NCBI GenBank assembly: GCA_003427395.1
Contig: BFEA01000511.1
Span: 1,066,245-1,101,244, forward strand
From: Chara braunii
Lineage: Eukaryota; Streptophyta; Charophyceae; Charales; Characeae
Direction: 5' to 3'
Length of the DNA stretch: 35,000 bases
The notes under the pieces are model-generated. The model was not told the origin of the DNA and made no database searches. It saw only the letters and a list, made by a program, of their open reading frames with translations. Shown in pieces: positions 20,700-32,583 of this stretch; position 1 is the first letter of the stretch, and each line of letters begins with the position of its first letter. Both the position numbers and the translations under genes were made by a program.

Positions 20700-23600
20700 C
20701 AGTCTGCACACAATACTGCCTTCCTTCCAACCTTCCCCCAGATGCAACCTCCTTTCTGATACAAATCTGTCTTCACGCAGTCAAAGAAGCTGAAACTAAG
20801 GTTGCACATACATTCCTTTATCTCAGTCTGCCATATGTCATGAAAGTCAAGCCAAAATCAAAGTACAGGATCCACACCATATACTCAGTCAAACATAGAA
20901 AGGTGTACAGATAGGGGTTATAGTTGGGTTTATAGAAGGAGTCAGGGAGTTACCACTCAATTCCCTGCCTCCAGGAGTCCGCCTGAGTCTCGGCAGAGCT
21001 CCCGCAATCGGTGGGGCAACCTCCCACAGAGGCCTTGGCGCAGGTTACGGGTCACAGACCCGCCTGCCGCCTTCCTCTCAGAATCAAAGGACCAGACTTA
21101 GAGTAAGAAGGACAGGATGAGAAGGAGTAAGACTCGCAGACTCAGGAGGGACACACTCAGACTCGCGCGAGAGGACCTTCGAGTCTTCGACGCCTGAGGG
21201 CCCCGTAATGGCGGCCGAGAATGTGACAACTTGGTCAACCCTTAGTCACTGCCGAGTCTAATTCCCCTGGCGACTCTCTAAGTCCGCAGCAATGGACCCC
21301 CTTGCGGCCGCTCCGTCAAGCTGCAACCGCAGCCCCTCTTGCGACCCAGCCACCTCTCCCATGCTCCCCTTTCGCTCCCTATAATGAAACCATAGTCACA
21401 AAGTCCTGAATAGTCGTTCCTACGACAGCGCAGTCGCCCGCCGCAGGTTCAACAATCGTTGTTGCAGTACAATAGTCGAATCAGCGCGCAGCGCCTACAA
21501 CGGGAGCGGCCAGCTTAGCAGTCCACCTCTCTCCTTTCCTCTACCAATGAGCAGCGCACTAGGCATTAGGCATGCCTCACAACCTCGCGGACTGTCCACT
21601 GTCGCCCCGCCAATCCGCCAATAGCCAGTCTGGTCCCCACTTCGTAGCCAATCCAACGTATACAAGCCCCCGGCAGCGAGCTCAGCAGAGCTCAACAAGG
21701 TACCACGCCCACTGCAGTCGAGCCACACCCGTAGTGCAGTAACAGGCTCAGGCAACCGGTAACTTCCCCCCCCCTCCCCTTCAGCTATGGGCAACGCCCA
21801 CACTCCAACCATACGGCAACTCGGTGCCTATCTCGGGTTCGACTGCAGTAGCAGGGTTCCTGCAACTGCTGCCTAGGAGACTCTCAGCAGAGGTACACAG
21901 ACCTCTGGCGGAGCTGCATGCGTATTCTGCCCTGCCCCTAGAGCGTGTCCAACAACTCGAGTCTCCTGCGGGCAGGTAAGCCGCCACCTGGGTACCAACT
22001 TCGAGCTACAGAATCGTTGCGGACGGGGAAGCGACTACCCATACAGCTCCATTGAGCCCGACAGTCATGCACACAGACTCAGGAAGGTGGCCACTACGAG
22101 CCAAACTGGACTACGGCGACGGCCGTGGGTGGCACCGTAGCGACGAGAATCGCTGAGCCGGACGCGTAACAGGTAGGTGAGTCCCGGCGAGTAGGGTCGG
22201 AAGGAGTTTTCGTAAGATCCCGACCAGGTGCATTAGCATCTCGAAACCTCTCCTTCCAGCCGCATCCTCAGTCGCTCATCCCGTAGTGTCCTCACCCACT
22301 TCGTCGTAGCCAGAAACTTCCAATCCGCCTCGTACTCTTACCAAGTATAAGTAGGGAACATCCTCGCTAACTAGCTTTGCTCTCCTTTACTACCACCCCT
22401 GTCATGGCCCTGCACAGTGCCCCTCTCACTCCAATTCCTGGCCCACTAACTCACTCCTAGGATCCACCTTGCCAAGTGGCTCACCCGCATCCTGAACCCT
22501 CAGTCAACACCTTCCCTTACCCGCTTCTGATGAGACGTGAGAAAGTTACGAATTCCCCATTGCTTTTCGCGCAGCCCATTCCCCCTCCGCCTCCTATTTC
22601 ACTTACCCTCCTCTCGAACTGACCTCATAGTCGAGGTTGCCATGTTCGAAAACCCCCAGGTAGCCGTGTCCCCGACTCAAAACTATCGAGGAACACGCGC
22701 ACTATCCCACTTTCACAGCGCTCCTCCTGTCTGCCCTCCATCTCCATCTTCCAGCCCTCGTTGACGTCAACCTCGCCTCTCCAACACTGCGCGGTCCGAC
22801 AACAACCGGATACCAAAGAGCGAAAGAAACGCTCGTCTGTCGGACCCTCGCACTATGTCCGTATCTTTTCGGCCTTAGTGGTTGACCCAAGGGACCTGTG
22901 CACCCCTCCCTGCCTCCTTTCGCAACCGGGTACAGCCCCGACCCTCCTTTTCTAAGGATCCGGCCTAGTCGATATTCGGGCCCGCCCCCTGGCGCGGCTC
23001 TCCGGTCGGATCCACGGGATACCCCACCCCTCTCCTGACCGAGTTGGCTCCGCGGGCAACCAACTCCTCTTTCCTCTGCGCACTTACCTGCCCTATATCA
23101 TGTCCGGGCTCGTCCCCAGACTGCTTGCGAATCTTACTAACTCCGATTGTGCGGGCGCTCCGAAGGATCTGCCCATAGCGGTCCACGTGACGGGATCATA
23201 CGACCGCCTCCTCCAACTCGTGCCAAGCTCGGACGCTCCTAAGGGTCTGCCCCACACGGCGCCCCACAACCTTTCACAACTAAACGGTCCCGAGTGCTAA
23301 CTTCCCCCCAATGTCCCCTCCACGCGGATGTAGCTTCCTTCCGGGGTCAGCTTCGGGCAGCCGACGTGCTAGGCACTTCGACCGATCAGCAAGAGACCCA
23401 CCCCTTTTCAAACTCCTTAGCCTCTACACAACTGTCAAGCAGATCTCGCCGATCCGATCTTGGCAGAGCCCACGAGGATTTCCATCAAGGCAGGCACCCC
23501 ACAACGTCTCCAAAGGCCATCCGGCCTTCTTTTCCTGCCCCCCCGGGTGCACACTTAGCCTGACACACGTCCAGTTTCATTCCCGGTCTCTCCTCACGTT

Positions 23601-24010
23601 ACCCCTCCGCTGGGGCCACGCAACCCTCTTTGTTCTCTTCTGATTCCCGATGGAATTCCCACTGGAGCGTCACGCGCCGGCCTTGGGGTGCCAGCGCCGG
23701 GCCGACCACCTCGGGGTCGTTCAAAAATTCTAGCCCTTACTCCTCAACCTCCCTTGTCTTGGCTCACCCCGCGGCCCATTTCTGCGCAGCTCGCGGTTGT
23801 ACCGCTACGGCCTCGCGCCCACGTACGGTCGTGAAAAGTAAACAGAGAACTCAACATAGAAAGGATTATACATATATAAATATATGAACCCACAAAACGT
23901 GCAGTAGTCGGGCGGAAACCATGGCCCCCCATAATTGCAAAAGGCGAGGGGGATGGTCCTACCGGCCCATCAACCCCTCCAGCCTTTTCGCCGTGCTCCT
24001 CCGCTCCTTC
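20700..24010. other. Unassigned GC- and pyrimidine-rich region; may include the 3' LTR of the gypsy element
   Basis: No supported gene on either strand. The 3' LTR of the minus-strand Ty3/gypsy element should lie left of 24480, but its partner LTR is outside the window and I could not find TG...CA ends or a polypurine tract with confidence. Short open frames here come from biased composition. Confidence 0.35.
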
Positions 24011-24014
24011 ACTG

Positions 24015-24104
24015 CCTGCTGGTGGCCTCGATCCCTGCGTCCGCTGCATACCAGTCCGATGCTGTAACCAATAGGGCTAAGCCCAAGCCTGAGACCAGCA
24101 GGCG
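24015..24104 (-). other. tRNA-like sequence inside a 10-bp inverted repeat
   Basis: On the minus strand an A-box-like TTAGCCCTATTGGTTA (24067-24082) is followed about 40 bp on by a B-box-like GGATCGAGGCC (24024-24034), with a CTGGTAT loop between them (GGT if read as an anticodon). The T stem is mostly unpaired, so this is not a functional tRNA. ACCAGCAGGC and GCCTGCTGGT close the region at its two ends. It could be the head of a tRNA-derived SINE or chance. Confidence 0.3.
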
Positions 24105-24479
24105 CGGCCTCCCATGTAAGATGATACCGTATGGCGCTGCGGGCCAAGATATTTCCTAAGCCATTCTCTCAGCCCACCTTCATACCCAGGGCCCCTAGGT
24201 ACGCACGCCGGCCTACCCCCCCCCGTGGCGTGGCCGTCCCGTGCGCCGACATACGCGCCACCACCGGTCGCGCGTGCCAATCAAAAACGAGCTTTCACCC
24301 CCTAACCAAACTCGTCACACGATCCGGGTCAGTTGGCTACCCCGGCCGCCCACTCAATCAGAAAAATCACATGCGCGCCTTAAAATTGCGCGCCCACGTA
24401 CTCCCTACCAGGACGAGGCAGACCTCTGCCCGCGTGCGGACGACCCTTGCACTTCCCGCGCGGGCACTCAAAATCCAGG

Positions 24480-26110
24480 TTAACCGAGCCTTTCTGTCAC
24501 TTGCAAAACCCAGGGCGGATACCCTTGTAAGGGTATTCGCGCCGACAACGACGACGAGGCGAGTAGCGTAGAATTGGTAGAAGAGAGAAGATGGGAAGAA
24601 ATTTTTAGGGAATGAGAGCGGGGTATCGATCTGCTGTAGTGTGAGGTAATCAAGGGGACGGTGAGATAATAATCTGGGACGTAGCCCAATGCCCCGTATT
24701 GGAACTGAGGAACGGGGGGAAGGGAGGGGGAGCGGCTCCGTTGCCTCCGCGTCGACGAGCTCGAAGTCTCTGCAGCACGATACTCATCTTCTTCCGCCGG
24801 CGGTTCCGGATCTCGAGTCGGGTCGTCCGGAATTGGCAGATCGGTTCCCACCGACTGCTCCAATGACCGCTTTCCCTCCTCTATTTCTGCCCTCCGCCGA
24901 TCCTCTTCCGCAAGGTCTTCTTTCTGCGTCTCCGCCTGTCCCGCCTCTTCCCCCTCACCTGCCCCCTCCGCCTCTTTTTCCTCTTCTTCTTTGCGTATCG
25001 CCCCCGACTCGTGTTTACTATGCTCACTATAATATTTGTCCTCCTCGGGGGTATCTTCCGATTCATCCTCCTCCTCCTCGTCTTCTTCCTCTTCGTCTTC
25101 CGACGTCGGCTCGCCCCGATAAAAAAAGAGAATATCGATTATCTCCACGGGGTTCATGTAATTATCGTGCGACAGGTAATTATGGTTGTCCCAATTGCCC
25201 TCCAAGCACGCCGACCACTGTAGGTACGACATCAAGCTGCGTGAAAGAATATGCGGCGCTCGACTCTCGTCGCAGTGTGAGATGATGTCGATCGGTAGAG
25301 TGTCCAGCAGCTGCGTTAGGAGGATTAGAAACTCTCCTATGATCGGCTGCCGATGTCCCGCCTCCACCGTTCCGAAGATGAATCCCAACAGATCTCCCTC
25401 TACCGCTGTCCTCCAAGCTTGAATGATGAGCAATTCCACGTCTTCGCTCACGGCGTTATGCTCACTGTCCCAGGTCCACTTCAGTTCGATCTCGACTAAG
25501 CACAGAGAAAGAGTCGCATAGGTTCACCACCACCCCTGCCATTGTATGGGCTTGATGAGAGGGGTTGTCAATGGCCGCACGTAGAAAGAGAGATGGAGCG
25601 CCGACTGCCAAAAGACAGGGAAGACAGAGGGGAGGCTGAAGGTAGAGAACCTGTGATGGTTCATTGGGGACGCGAGACAGCGTTGAGCGCAGGGAGAGAT
25701 ACTGCGGGATTTTGTCGGAGAGCACGGATGCCGTCCAGGTCAATACTATTAGTATTGACGACGTTTTCCCCCCTCCTTGTAAGCAGCTGACTCCAGGATC
25801 CCGCCAACTCCTCTCCCGAATCTCGCAACGTGATGAGGATGCTCGGATGCGCCCTTGGATCCACGATAGTGATGTCTCCGCTGAAGGAGACAATTGTCGA
25901 AATGTGGCTGGTTCCTGGCGCCGAGAGCCGCAGATAGGCTGATGCTTCGACCAGCACGTGCGCCTTGCTGTTGGGTATCATGAATCGGAACTTTACTGCC
26001 GCATGCACGCTCGCCGTGCTGAAAAACTGAGCAAATCCGATGACGTCCGGGCTGGTACGCAGATGATGAACTTGTCTGATCACCGAGATGTGCCCACGTG
26101 GCGCTAGCAT
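24480..26110 (-). pseudogene. Extra ORF downstream of integrase, acidic
   Basis: After the integrase ends at 26115 a new reading begins at 26110 (MLAPRGHISVIRQVHHL) and stays protein-like to about 25500, then shifts frame and continues as a 320-residue stretch from 25451 to 24480. The distal part has an aliphatic N-terminal region (ELLIIQAW, GDLLGFIFGTVEAG, GEFLILLTQLLDTLPIDII), then a long Glu/Asp tract (about residues 115-200 of the 25451 reading), an SSSSTRRQRSRSPS basic/serine patch and a Tyr/Pro-rich end (PPVPQFQYGALGYVPDYY). At least one and probably two frameshifts break it. Plant gypsy elements sometimes carry env-like or antisense ORFs here; I see no signal peptide, transmembrane pair or other named domain, so the role is unknown. 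Confidence 0.6.
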
Positions 26111-26114
26111 CCGC

Positions 26115-27620
26115 TCACTGAGTACCTACTCCGTGGAAAAACTCATGGCAAAGAAGAGGGAGACGATGAGTGGGGAGAAGAAAAAGAATGGGATCATCGC
26201 TTTCCCACTCGGACTCAGATTGCGAAGGTGAACCAGTTGGAGAGGGAGGGGAGGAAGCAGGGAGATGGCGAAGATAGGGTACGTGGCGGACTATGGGTAT
26301 AGCAGATCGGCTACCCGACACTTCGGGAGTGAGGCGCATAGTGTTCACACCATTAGGCCCAAGCTCGATCACTCGAAAGCACCCGAGAAATCGTGGCGCT
26401 AGTTTCCCTTGATAAGCACATTTCCTCACCTGCACCAAGTCCCCCAATTTATACTGGGGCCGGGGACCTGCATTTCCGTTTCGGACCTCATAACTATGGA
26501 CCTGGCGGCCGTGGGCCAATTCGGTCAGTCTCTGCCTTTTTCGGGCCAATCTCGGAAGGGCCCGTTCCATAAGTTCCAAATGACGTTTGACCTTTTTCTT
26601 GGTTGTCGCTCTTGTGGGATGTCGGCCGAGTGTCATTTCATCGTTCAGGTTCGGTATCGAGACGCAAGCTAGGCTGTTGGTTCGTAGTTGAAAATGCGAA
26701 AGTCTTGTGGATTCATGCGGGGTCCCTCGGTGTATGGCCAGGATATGATCTACAATATCAGGCCACTGTCACGTGTCCCTAGCTGCGATATTTTGTCGGA
26801 GTGTCGTTTTGATTACTCAGTTAGCATTTTCTACAAGGTCGTTCAACTGAGACATATGGGGGGGGGGGGGTATTACGAATAGAGACCCCATGTATGACTA
26901 GATTTCTCATGACTTTCCCTCAGAATTCTGCTACATTGTCCGTAAGGATTTCCTCGGTATCCGGATGCATCCCGAGGAAACGGTTTACATACCGCGCTAT
27001 TTCCGCCGTCTGTCTTGTCCGGCTGGGTGGGCCTCAATCCACTTTGAAAAGTGGTCGACGAACACCAAAAGAATTGAATACTCGCAGCTATTCGGTCCAG
27101 GGGGCACGACGATATCCGTCGTATCCATGCTAACCCTCTGAAATGGGCGTTGGACTATGGTGGGCACTATCGACCTAGGTGGCTGAATCGGCGCCTTGTC
27201 TGTCGCACAGACGGGATAATTTTTAACAATAAATTTAACATTGTCCCTAATATTGGACCAATACCACTCATTTTTGTCGATGGCCGCCTCAGTAATTCTG
27301 ACAGTGAAATGTATTGTCGTTTCCTCGTGGGTGGATTTCACCCAGTCATACCTTATGAACGGATGTGGTACCGACATCCAGATCCCGCTCCCGTCGGTTT
27401 TTCGCTTTTCTAACCGTCCTCCGTTCCACCTATAATCCCATGATCTTTCATTGGCCCGTCTCCGATCCTCCTTAGAGAACTCTCGGAGATAATTCCCGAC
27501 AATTAGAGTTATTAAGGCGACATCTGTCCACACCTCTGCTCGTCTAGACAGTCGAATCTTCTCTAAACCTTCCGACGTTGATTCCAGGAATCGAGCCTCC
27601 GTCGAGATCTTATCAGTACG
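26115..27620 (-). pseudogene. Ty3/gypsy integrase, broken
   Basis: The zinc-binding HHCC region lies near 27330-27190 (THEETTIH, then YWSNIRDNV and KNYPVCATDK); the first Cys of the pair is Tyr. The core follows with the first Asp in RVSMDTTDI, then VDHFSKWIEAHP. A frameshift near 27000 leads to LTDNVAEF (second Asp; the usual Gly after DN is Val) and LVENAN (catalytic Glu). In-frame TGA codons at 26920, 26817 and 26769 each fit CGA. The C-terminal part from 26636 (MTLGRHPTRATTKKKVKRH, YKLGDLVQVRK, FLGCFRVIELGPNGVNTMRL) is the SH3-like tail. No chromodomain is apparent. It once inserted the element's DNA copy into the genome. Confidence 0.88.
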
Positions 27621-27790
27621 ACACAGAGGGCAGAGCCATGACTTCTGGGGATTCCTATGCTGGATGCATGCCCCGTGGACTCTTGCTACACACTTACTAG
27701 CACAATCTACCCATTCCACGTATCCTTCGCCTTGTGGTTTCATAGACACCGAATAGACTCGAGAGATGGACTCACAGAGAAAACAAAAAC
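27620..27790 (-). other. PHD-type zinc finger between RNase H and integrase
   Basis: In the frame opening at 27971, residues 63-117 show C-X2-C-X23-C-X3-C-X4-H-X2-C-X11-C-X2-C with Trp two residues before the final CxxC (SWLCPLC). This is the C4HC3 ligand order of PHD fingers, which read histone H3 tails or bind other chromatin proteins. It sits upstream of the integrase HHCC region in the same frame, so it was probably part of Pol. A 1-nt shift near 27890-27960 separates it from the RNase H frame. Loop lengths are slightly atypical, so structural confirmation is needed. Confidence 0.65.
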
Positions 27791-27877
27791 GGTCGGGTAG
27801 GGAAGGCAGGGAGGAAGAGGAAGGAGAGAGTGGGTCTTCAACGTTTCCTTCTCCTTGGGCCGCCATGAGGATACATG

Positions 27878-28400
27878 TCACTTCTTCGCCTGCCGGGGGA
27901 GCACCTTCACCTGGCCGTATCCGGGCCCCTTGGGCGGCTCCGGCTCCTTCCATGGGGTGATCTCCTCGCAACGCGGCACCTTGCTTGGCCTGTGCAGACG
28001 CGTTAGCCCGTCCCCATTCTCGTGCCTCTCCGTCTTTCGATGGACGATGTCAAACTCGTACTCTTGCAACCTTACAGCCCATCGACCAATCATACCCGTA
28101 TAGTTGGTGAGCTCCTTGAGTGCCAGCAGGGGTTCGTGATCCGTTCCGAGGAGGAACTTCTGCCCATAGAGATACAGGTGGAAGGGATGGATTCCCCAGA
28201 CTACAACATAGCACTCCTCTTGGGGCGCCGAGTCATTCTTCCTTTCGTCTGGTATCGTCCGAGAAGCATACTCGACCACGTGTTCTCGCCCGTTCTTTCC
28301 TTTCTAAGCCAAGATAGCGGAGATTGCTTCGGGCTGCCAATCGGTAATGAGTAGGAATTGTCTGAACTGTCGCTCGGGATCGGGCCGAATTAAAATAGGC
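27878..28400 (-). pseudogene. Ty3/gypsy RNase H domain
   Basis: Reads LLITDWQPEAISAILA, then TAG (28304-28306, plausibly CAG), then HVVEYASRTIPDERKNDSAP, EECYVVVWGIHPFHLYLYGQ, FLLGTDHEPLLAL and GMIGRWAVRLQEYEFDIVH. These are the signature blocks of gypsy RNase H, which removes RNA from the RNA-DNA hybrid during reverse transcription. Asp residues in ITDW and GTDHE are present, as is Glu in EEC. The domain is complete apart from the stop and joins the RT connection region in frame. Confidence 0.88.
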
Positions 28401-29744
28401 GCCGAGGTCATGGCCTCCTTCAGAGTGGAAAAAGCCCGTTCACACTCTGCGTCCCAGTTCAGCGGTTGGTCCTTCCGTAGGAGGTTCGTCAGAGGCCGAG
28501 CGATTGCCGCGAATCCCTTGATGAACCATCAGTAATACGAGGCCAGTCCCAGAAAGTCTCGAACCTGCTCAGTGATGTAGGCGTGGGTGCCTCCCGAACC
28601 ACCTCGACTTTCCTCGAATCTGGTTTCAAGCCCCCTCGGGTTACCACGTACCCAAGGAACGAGATCTCGGGCAGGAAAATTCGCTTTTCTCCAACACGAT
28701 TTTGAAGCCAGTGCCCCGCAACGCTCCAAGTGTCCATTCGATATGCTGCGCGTGTCCATGGAACGACTCAGAATACACCAAAATGTCGTCCATGTACACA
28801 ATAACGCAAAAATTGATCATTCCCTGAGTCAGCCGGGTTTTGTTAACGAAGTTCTGAAAAGTGATATTCATCTCTCTCTCGAACGTCGCCGGTGCATTGC
28901 ATATGCCCATCGGACAACGAATCCACTGCCACGTGCATTCAAACAAATCGAACATAAAGACCGTCTTCGGTCGGTCCACTTCCCTTACCAGGATATGGTG
29001 GAATCCATGCCGAATATCAAATTTACTAAAATAATTAGCACATCCAATCGCATCCAGCAAATCATAAATTTGGGGGAGAGGGTACACATCCTTAATCGTG
29101 ATATCGTTTAGTTTCTGATTATCAATGCAAATGCGAATAGATCCATTCTTCTTCGGAATTAAGACCACCGGAAAGGGCCAAAGACCTGTGGCGGGTTCGA
29201 TCCAACCGTTGACTTTGAACTCGTGGATGCGCTCTAATGCCGCCTTCCGTTTCGCGAGTGAGTACCGGTAAGGCTTGCAGTGGATCGGTGGGTGGTTACT
29301 GGTCCAAATCTCGTGATGTATGTTCAAGGACAATCTGATGTTTGCATCCTTGACGCTAATCGTGTCCTGATGCTCAGTGAGAATATCCGCAATTAGTTGG
29401 TGGGTTTTGTCGGGCATGCATTCTGGCACATGTAATTCGTAGGGTTGTCCGTGAATGATGACCGACACGTGTTTAGTGTGTATCGCTTTCGTGTCCCGGG
29501 GTGGTGGGGAAGAGATAAAAGAGTTATCCGACCACCATGAGAATACGGTGGCCACCATCTGAGCCTCTTCTTCTCGGATGACCACGTGTTCTTCGGGGGT
29601 TATCCCGTCCTCAATGTCCCGAGGGTCCACCGGTTTCTTGACGATTTTTATCCTAATCTCGAATAGCGAGGCTTCGGGGTACCCAGGGGGTTTCAAAGCT
29701 TGTGTTTCCGCTCCTCGGCGCAGTAATCGTACCTCCTTTTCCAT
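28401..29744 (-). pseudogene. Ty3/gypsy reverse transcriptase
   Basis: From 29744 the reading passes the N-terminal KPYRYSLAKRKA, FPVVLIPKKNGSIRICID, VYPLPQIYDLLDAIGCANYF, SKFDIRHGFHHILV, RCPMGICNAPATFERE and the catalytic YMDD (28785-28796). After the IVLEKSEF block a frameshift near 28690 moves to FLGYVVTRGGLKPDSRKV, and another near 28590 to AYITEQVRDFLGLASYY. A TGA at 28529-28531 then fits CGA before WFIKGFAAIARPLTNLL of the thumb/connection. All catalytic Asp residues are intact, so inactivation is by frameshift and stop. Confidence 0.93.
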
Positions 29745-30147
29745 GGTGATAACACTGATAAGCGATCGGGGAGGTAAGTCCGTAGCATCGCAAAACGAGT
29801 GTTTGTCCAGGTATCATGGCAGCAGCGGGTCAGCTCCTTCGTACAGGGTTCCAGGGGGTTCCGAAGAATCGGGCATCCTCGACACTTGTACTAGCGGCTC
29901 CTCTATGAAAAGGGTCCGGGTCGGTCAGACTTTCTCTTCGGTAAGCCCGATCGTCTTTGTCGTTTTTTGTCGGACTGGGTAATTGATTACCTTCCACGTC
30001 AGCTCTTGGATCATCGGGTCTGTCTCTTCCTCACTTTCCAAGTCCTCAGGAGGTGAGGACATCTTTTCCTTACTGGATGTTTTCGAATCGTCAGCCAATC
30101 GTTCCCATGTGAGCATTCGGATCGGCCCAACTGTATCCGGATGGGCT
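29745..30147 (-). other. Protease-RT linker of gypsy pol
   Basis: Open in one frame at 29925-30218 with a Glu/Asp/Lys-rich composition (SSPPEDLESEEETDPMIQEL) but no domain. Stops occur in the frames of its neighbours. Probably the variable spacer between protease and RT. Confidence 0.4.
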
Positions 30148-30588
30148 CTACGTGTCGAGCCGACCGTCGTGCGCCGTGCGGGGGGTGAGACGCATAGGGA
30201 TTGTGTACGGCTTGCCACCCGTGTTTTTGAGAACTACACGTCGCTGGAAGTCCAGGTTGGCCTGAAGGGCGTTTAAGGCGGGTAGTCCTAGGAGTACATT
30301 GTACGAGTTTAAGTTGAGGACCACTACATCTCCTAAGGCGTGGACTTTTCCCATTCTAAAAGTGACATTTGCCATTCTCCAGACCGCTCGGATCTTTTCT
30401 TCGTATGCGGAGACCAAACGGTCTCCCTCGGCTAGTGGAATCAAATCTTTCTGTCTCCCTGCCCTCTCTACTACTCCCAGAGATATGGCTAATACGGCTG
30501 CTCCAGAATCGACACACTCCGCGGATTTCCACGGGATGGCTTTGATACGCAAAAAGTGATCACTTTTTTGAATGAGCCCCAGGTGCAC
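30148..30588 (-). pseudogene. Ty3/gypsy aspartic protease
   Basis: The active-site motif is VDSGAAVLAISL (DSG triad), followed by a flap-like region and VVLNLNSYNVLLGLPALNA, the equivalent of the ILG(M/L) block near the end of retropepsins. The enzyme would form a homodimer and cut Gag-Pol. The N-terminal boundary is the LINE-2 insertion at 30589; everything to the right in this frame is antisense LINE. At the insertion site the pol frame is -1 relative to gag. Confidence 0.8.
30575..30588 (+). repeat. Target-site duplication of LINE-2, left copy
   Basis: AGCCCCAGGTGCAC, identical to 33218-33231. Confidence 0.95.
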
Positions 30589-32583
30589 ACCCCGGAGAAC
30601 GATGAATGGATATCCGCCTCGGCCCTTGCCAAACTCTCCCAATGGAACCACAGGAACACGTCACTCTTCGGACGGGCGCTGATCATTAATAATGTGGTNC
30701 TGGCATCTTTATGGTACAAGGCGGTTCTCTGGCCACTGAGTGAAGGGGCCCTCAAGTCCCTGAAGAAAAAAGTGGCAGCTTACCTTTGGAGAGGGGACAG
30801 CGCAGCTTACCTTTGGAGAGGGGACAGTGAAACCCCCCACGCCATTAGCCGGGTCGCGTGGGACTCGGTCATCCAACCCAAGACACAAGGGGGGCTTGGC
30901 ATCTTAGACCCCCTCACTCAGATGCAGGCCCTCAGCCTACAATGGATCGTGAGGTTAATTTTTGCGAACCCGCTGACGTGGAGACCCCTCGCCCTTCAAC
31001 AGTTAGCACGCTTTGCCCCAGAGGCCCCCCCTACCGTCCACCCGCTTCAGTGGTTGGATGACCGTTATTGGAGGGTGCCACGTCGCCCTCGAGGGGGTCT
31101 GAGAAAGGGAGATGACTTCTGGCCCCGGCTGCTGAAAACCTGGAGACGACTCCCCCCCCCGGACCGCCCACCCCCGTGCAGGTGGGAGGAGGTGGCAAGA
31201 CAACCCCTCTTCGGCAACCGCTGGATTACCAATGGCCAGAGCCAAATCTACTGTAGCTCGGACTCCCCATGGAAAGGATGGGTGAAGAATGGGGTAACAC
31301 GCGTGGGAGACCTGTGGGACGCAAAAGAAAATGAGTGGAGGAGCCCGAAGGCGATGAGGGACCGCCTGAGGTATTGTCACAATATTGAAACTGCGTTGGA
31401 AGACATCATAGAAGCCCTCCCGGTGGGATGGCGGCTGATCCTACGCAGTGGGCCACTGTTATAGGATGGAGACTGGGTATCTAAGGATGGGGAGAGGACT
31501 ACAGTGGGGTGTGTACACCAAGTCCGACCGGAGGATGCACTAATAGAGTGGTTTCAGGGAGAGAACCGGAGGGCTTTTATGCCGGAGCTGGCCATACAAG
31601 ACCTACCCATGGACCCACGGGAATGGATCTGGACCCATAAGGAGCGCCACAAAATGGGGCAATCCTCCTCCACCTCATTGGTGGACCCTTATGTAAAAGC
31701 CACCTATAGGAAGATCAGAGCCAAGCGCTGCCTGAAAGACGTCGTGATGGATAGATGGCAGAGGCACCTCGACGTGGACCGGCAGCTCCTTACACCAATC
31801 CGGTGGTTTAAAGACACTAAGTGCAGACCTGCGAAGATCACGCCACTGCAGTGGCAGATCCTGCACCTCTGTCTGCCTACAAACGATTGGCTGATAGATC
31901 ACTCCCAGCTGGAACAACAGGGCCGGGCCCTGCCGTGGTGCTCACGCTGTCAGTCGGGCTTCCCCAAGAAGTTGAGAGCGGAAACAATAGAGCATATCTT
32001 TCTACAGTGCCCGACAACTGTCTTAACTTGGAGATGGTGGGATAGAGTGTGGCAGCAAATTGTGCCCGGGCACCAATGGCCGTGGGACTGGCGTGCCATC
32101 CTGTTGGGCCACTACTCGCCTCTCCAAGGAGACACTTTTGCCTGGAACATGTTCCAGCAAGGCAGAAGAACCGTCCTATGGGTACTATGGTGGCAGCGTT
32201 GCGCCTTGGTTTTTGACCGAGTTCGGGTAGAGGGTGAGGAGAGAGTGGAACAGTTCAAACATTACATACAGATGGAACTGGACTTCAGATGGAAGTCGGT
32301 CAAACACACTCTTGATACTCTCCACAGGGCAAAAGACATCAAGGACAGGATAACACAGTTTTCCAAGGAATGGCTGGGAGGGGACCGGGAGGGATAGGTA
32401 GCAAAGGTATGTTGGTCAGGGGAAGGGAATGAAGATGAGGAGACAACAGTGCTCTGGGATTATCGGTTACAGTTTAAAGACTGGATGTCCATTGACTGCA
32501 ACGTCCCTCTTAGGCCTGCAGAGGACTTTCCGGACCCATTTCCGCCCCACCCACTGTCCCTAGATGTGAGATGGATGGGCTAA
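30589..32583 (+). pseudogene. LINE ORF2 C-terminal part with zf-RVT zinc-binding domain
   Basis: Begins in the RT thumb region (LFGRALIINN, SLWYKAVLWP, ISRVAWDSVIQPKTQGGLGI) and passes the EEVARQPLFGNRW block. The zinc-binding domain follows: CLPTNDW, LPWCSRCQSG, ETIEHIFLQCP, WRWWDRVWQ, with the CxxC and HxxxxC ligands intact, unlike LINE-1. A TAG at 31462 and another at 32395 interrupt a single otherwise open frame; alignment with LINE-1 puts the natural end at TAA 32581-32583. Positions 30775-30801 are duplicated at 30802-30828 (27 bp), adding AAYLWRGDS. There are no frameshifts, so this copy is younger than LINE-1. Confidence 0.9.

Noticed and set aside
20700-24480. Defined 3' LTR of the gypsy element
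   Set aside because: No second LTR is in the window for comparison and no convincing TG...CA ends or polypurine tract were found.
24689-25285. 198-codon open frame on + within the acidic ORF
   Set aside because: It is the antisense shadow of the Glu/Asp-rich tract and gives Pro/Ser/Leu-rich low-complexity sequence.
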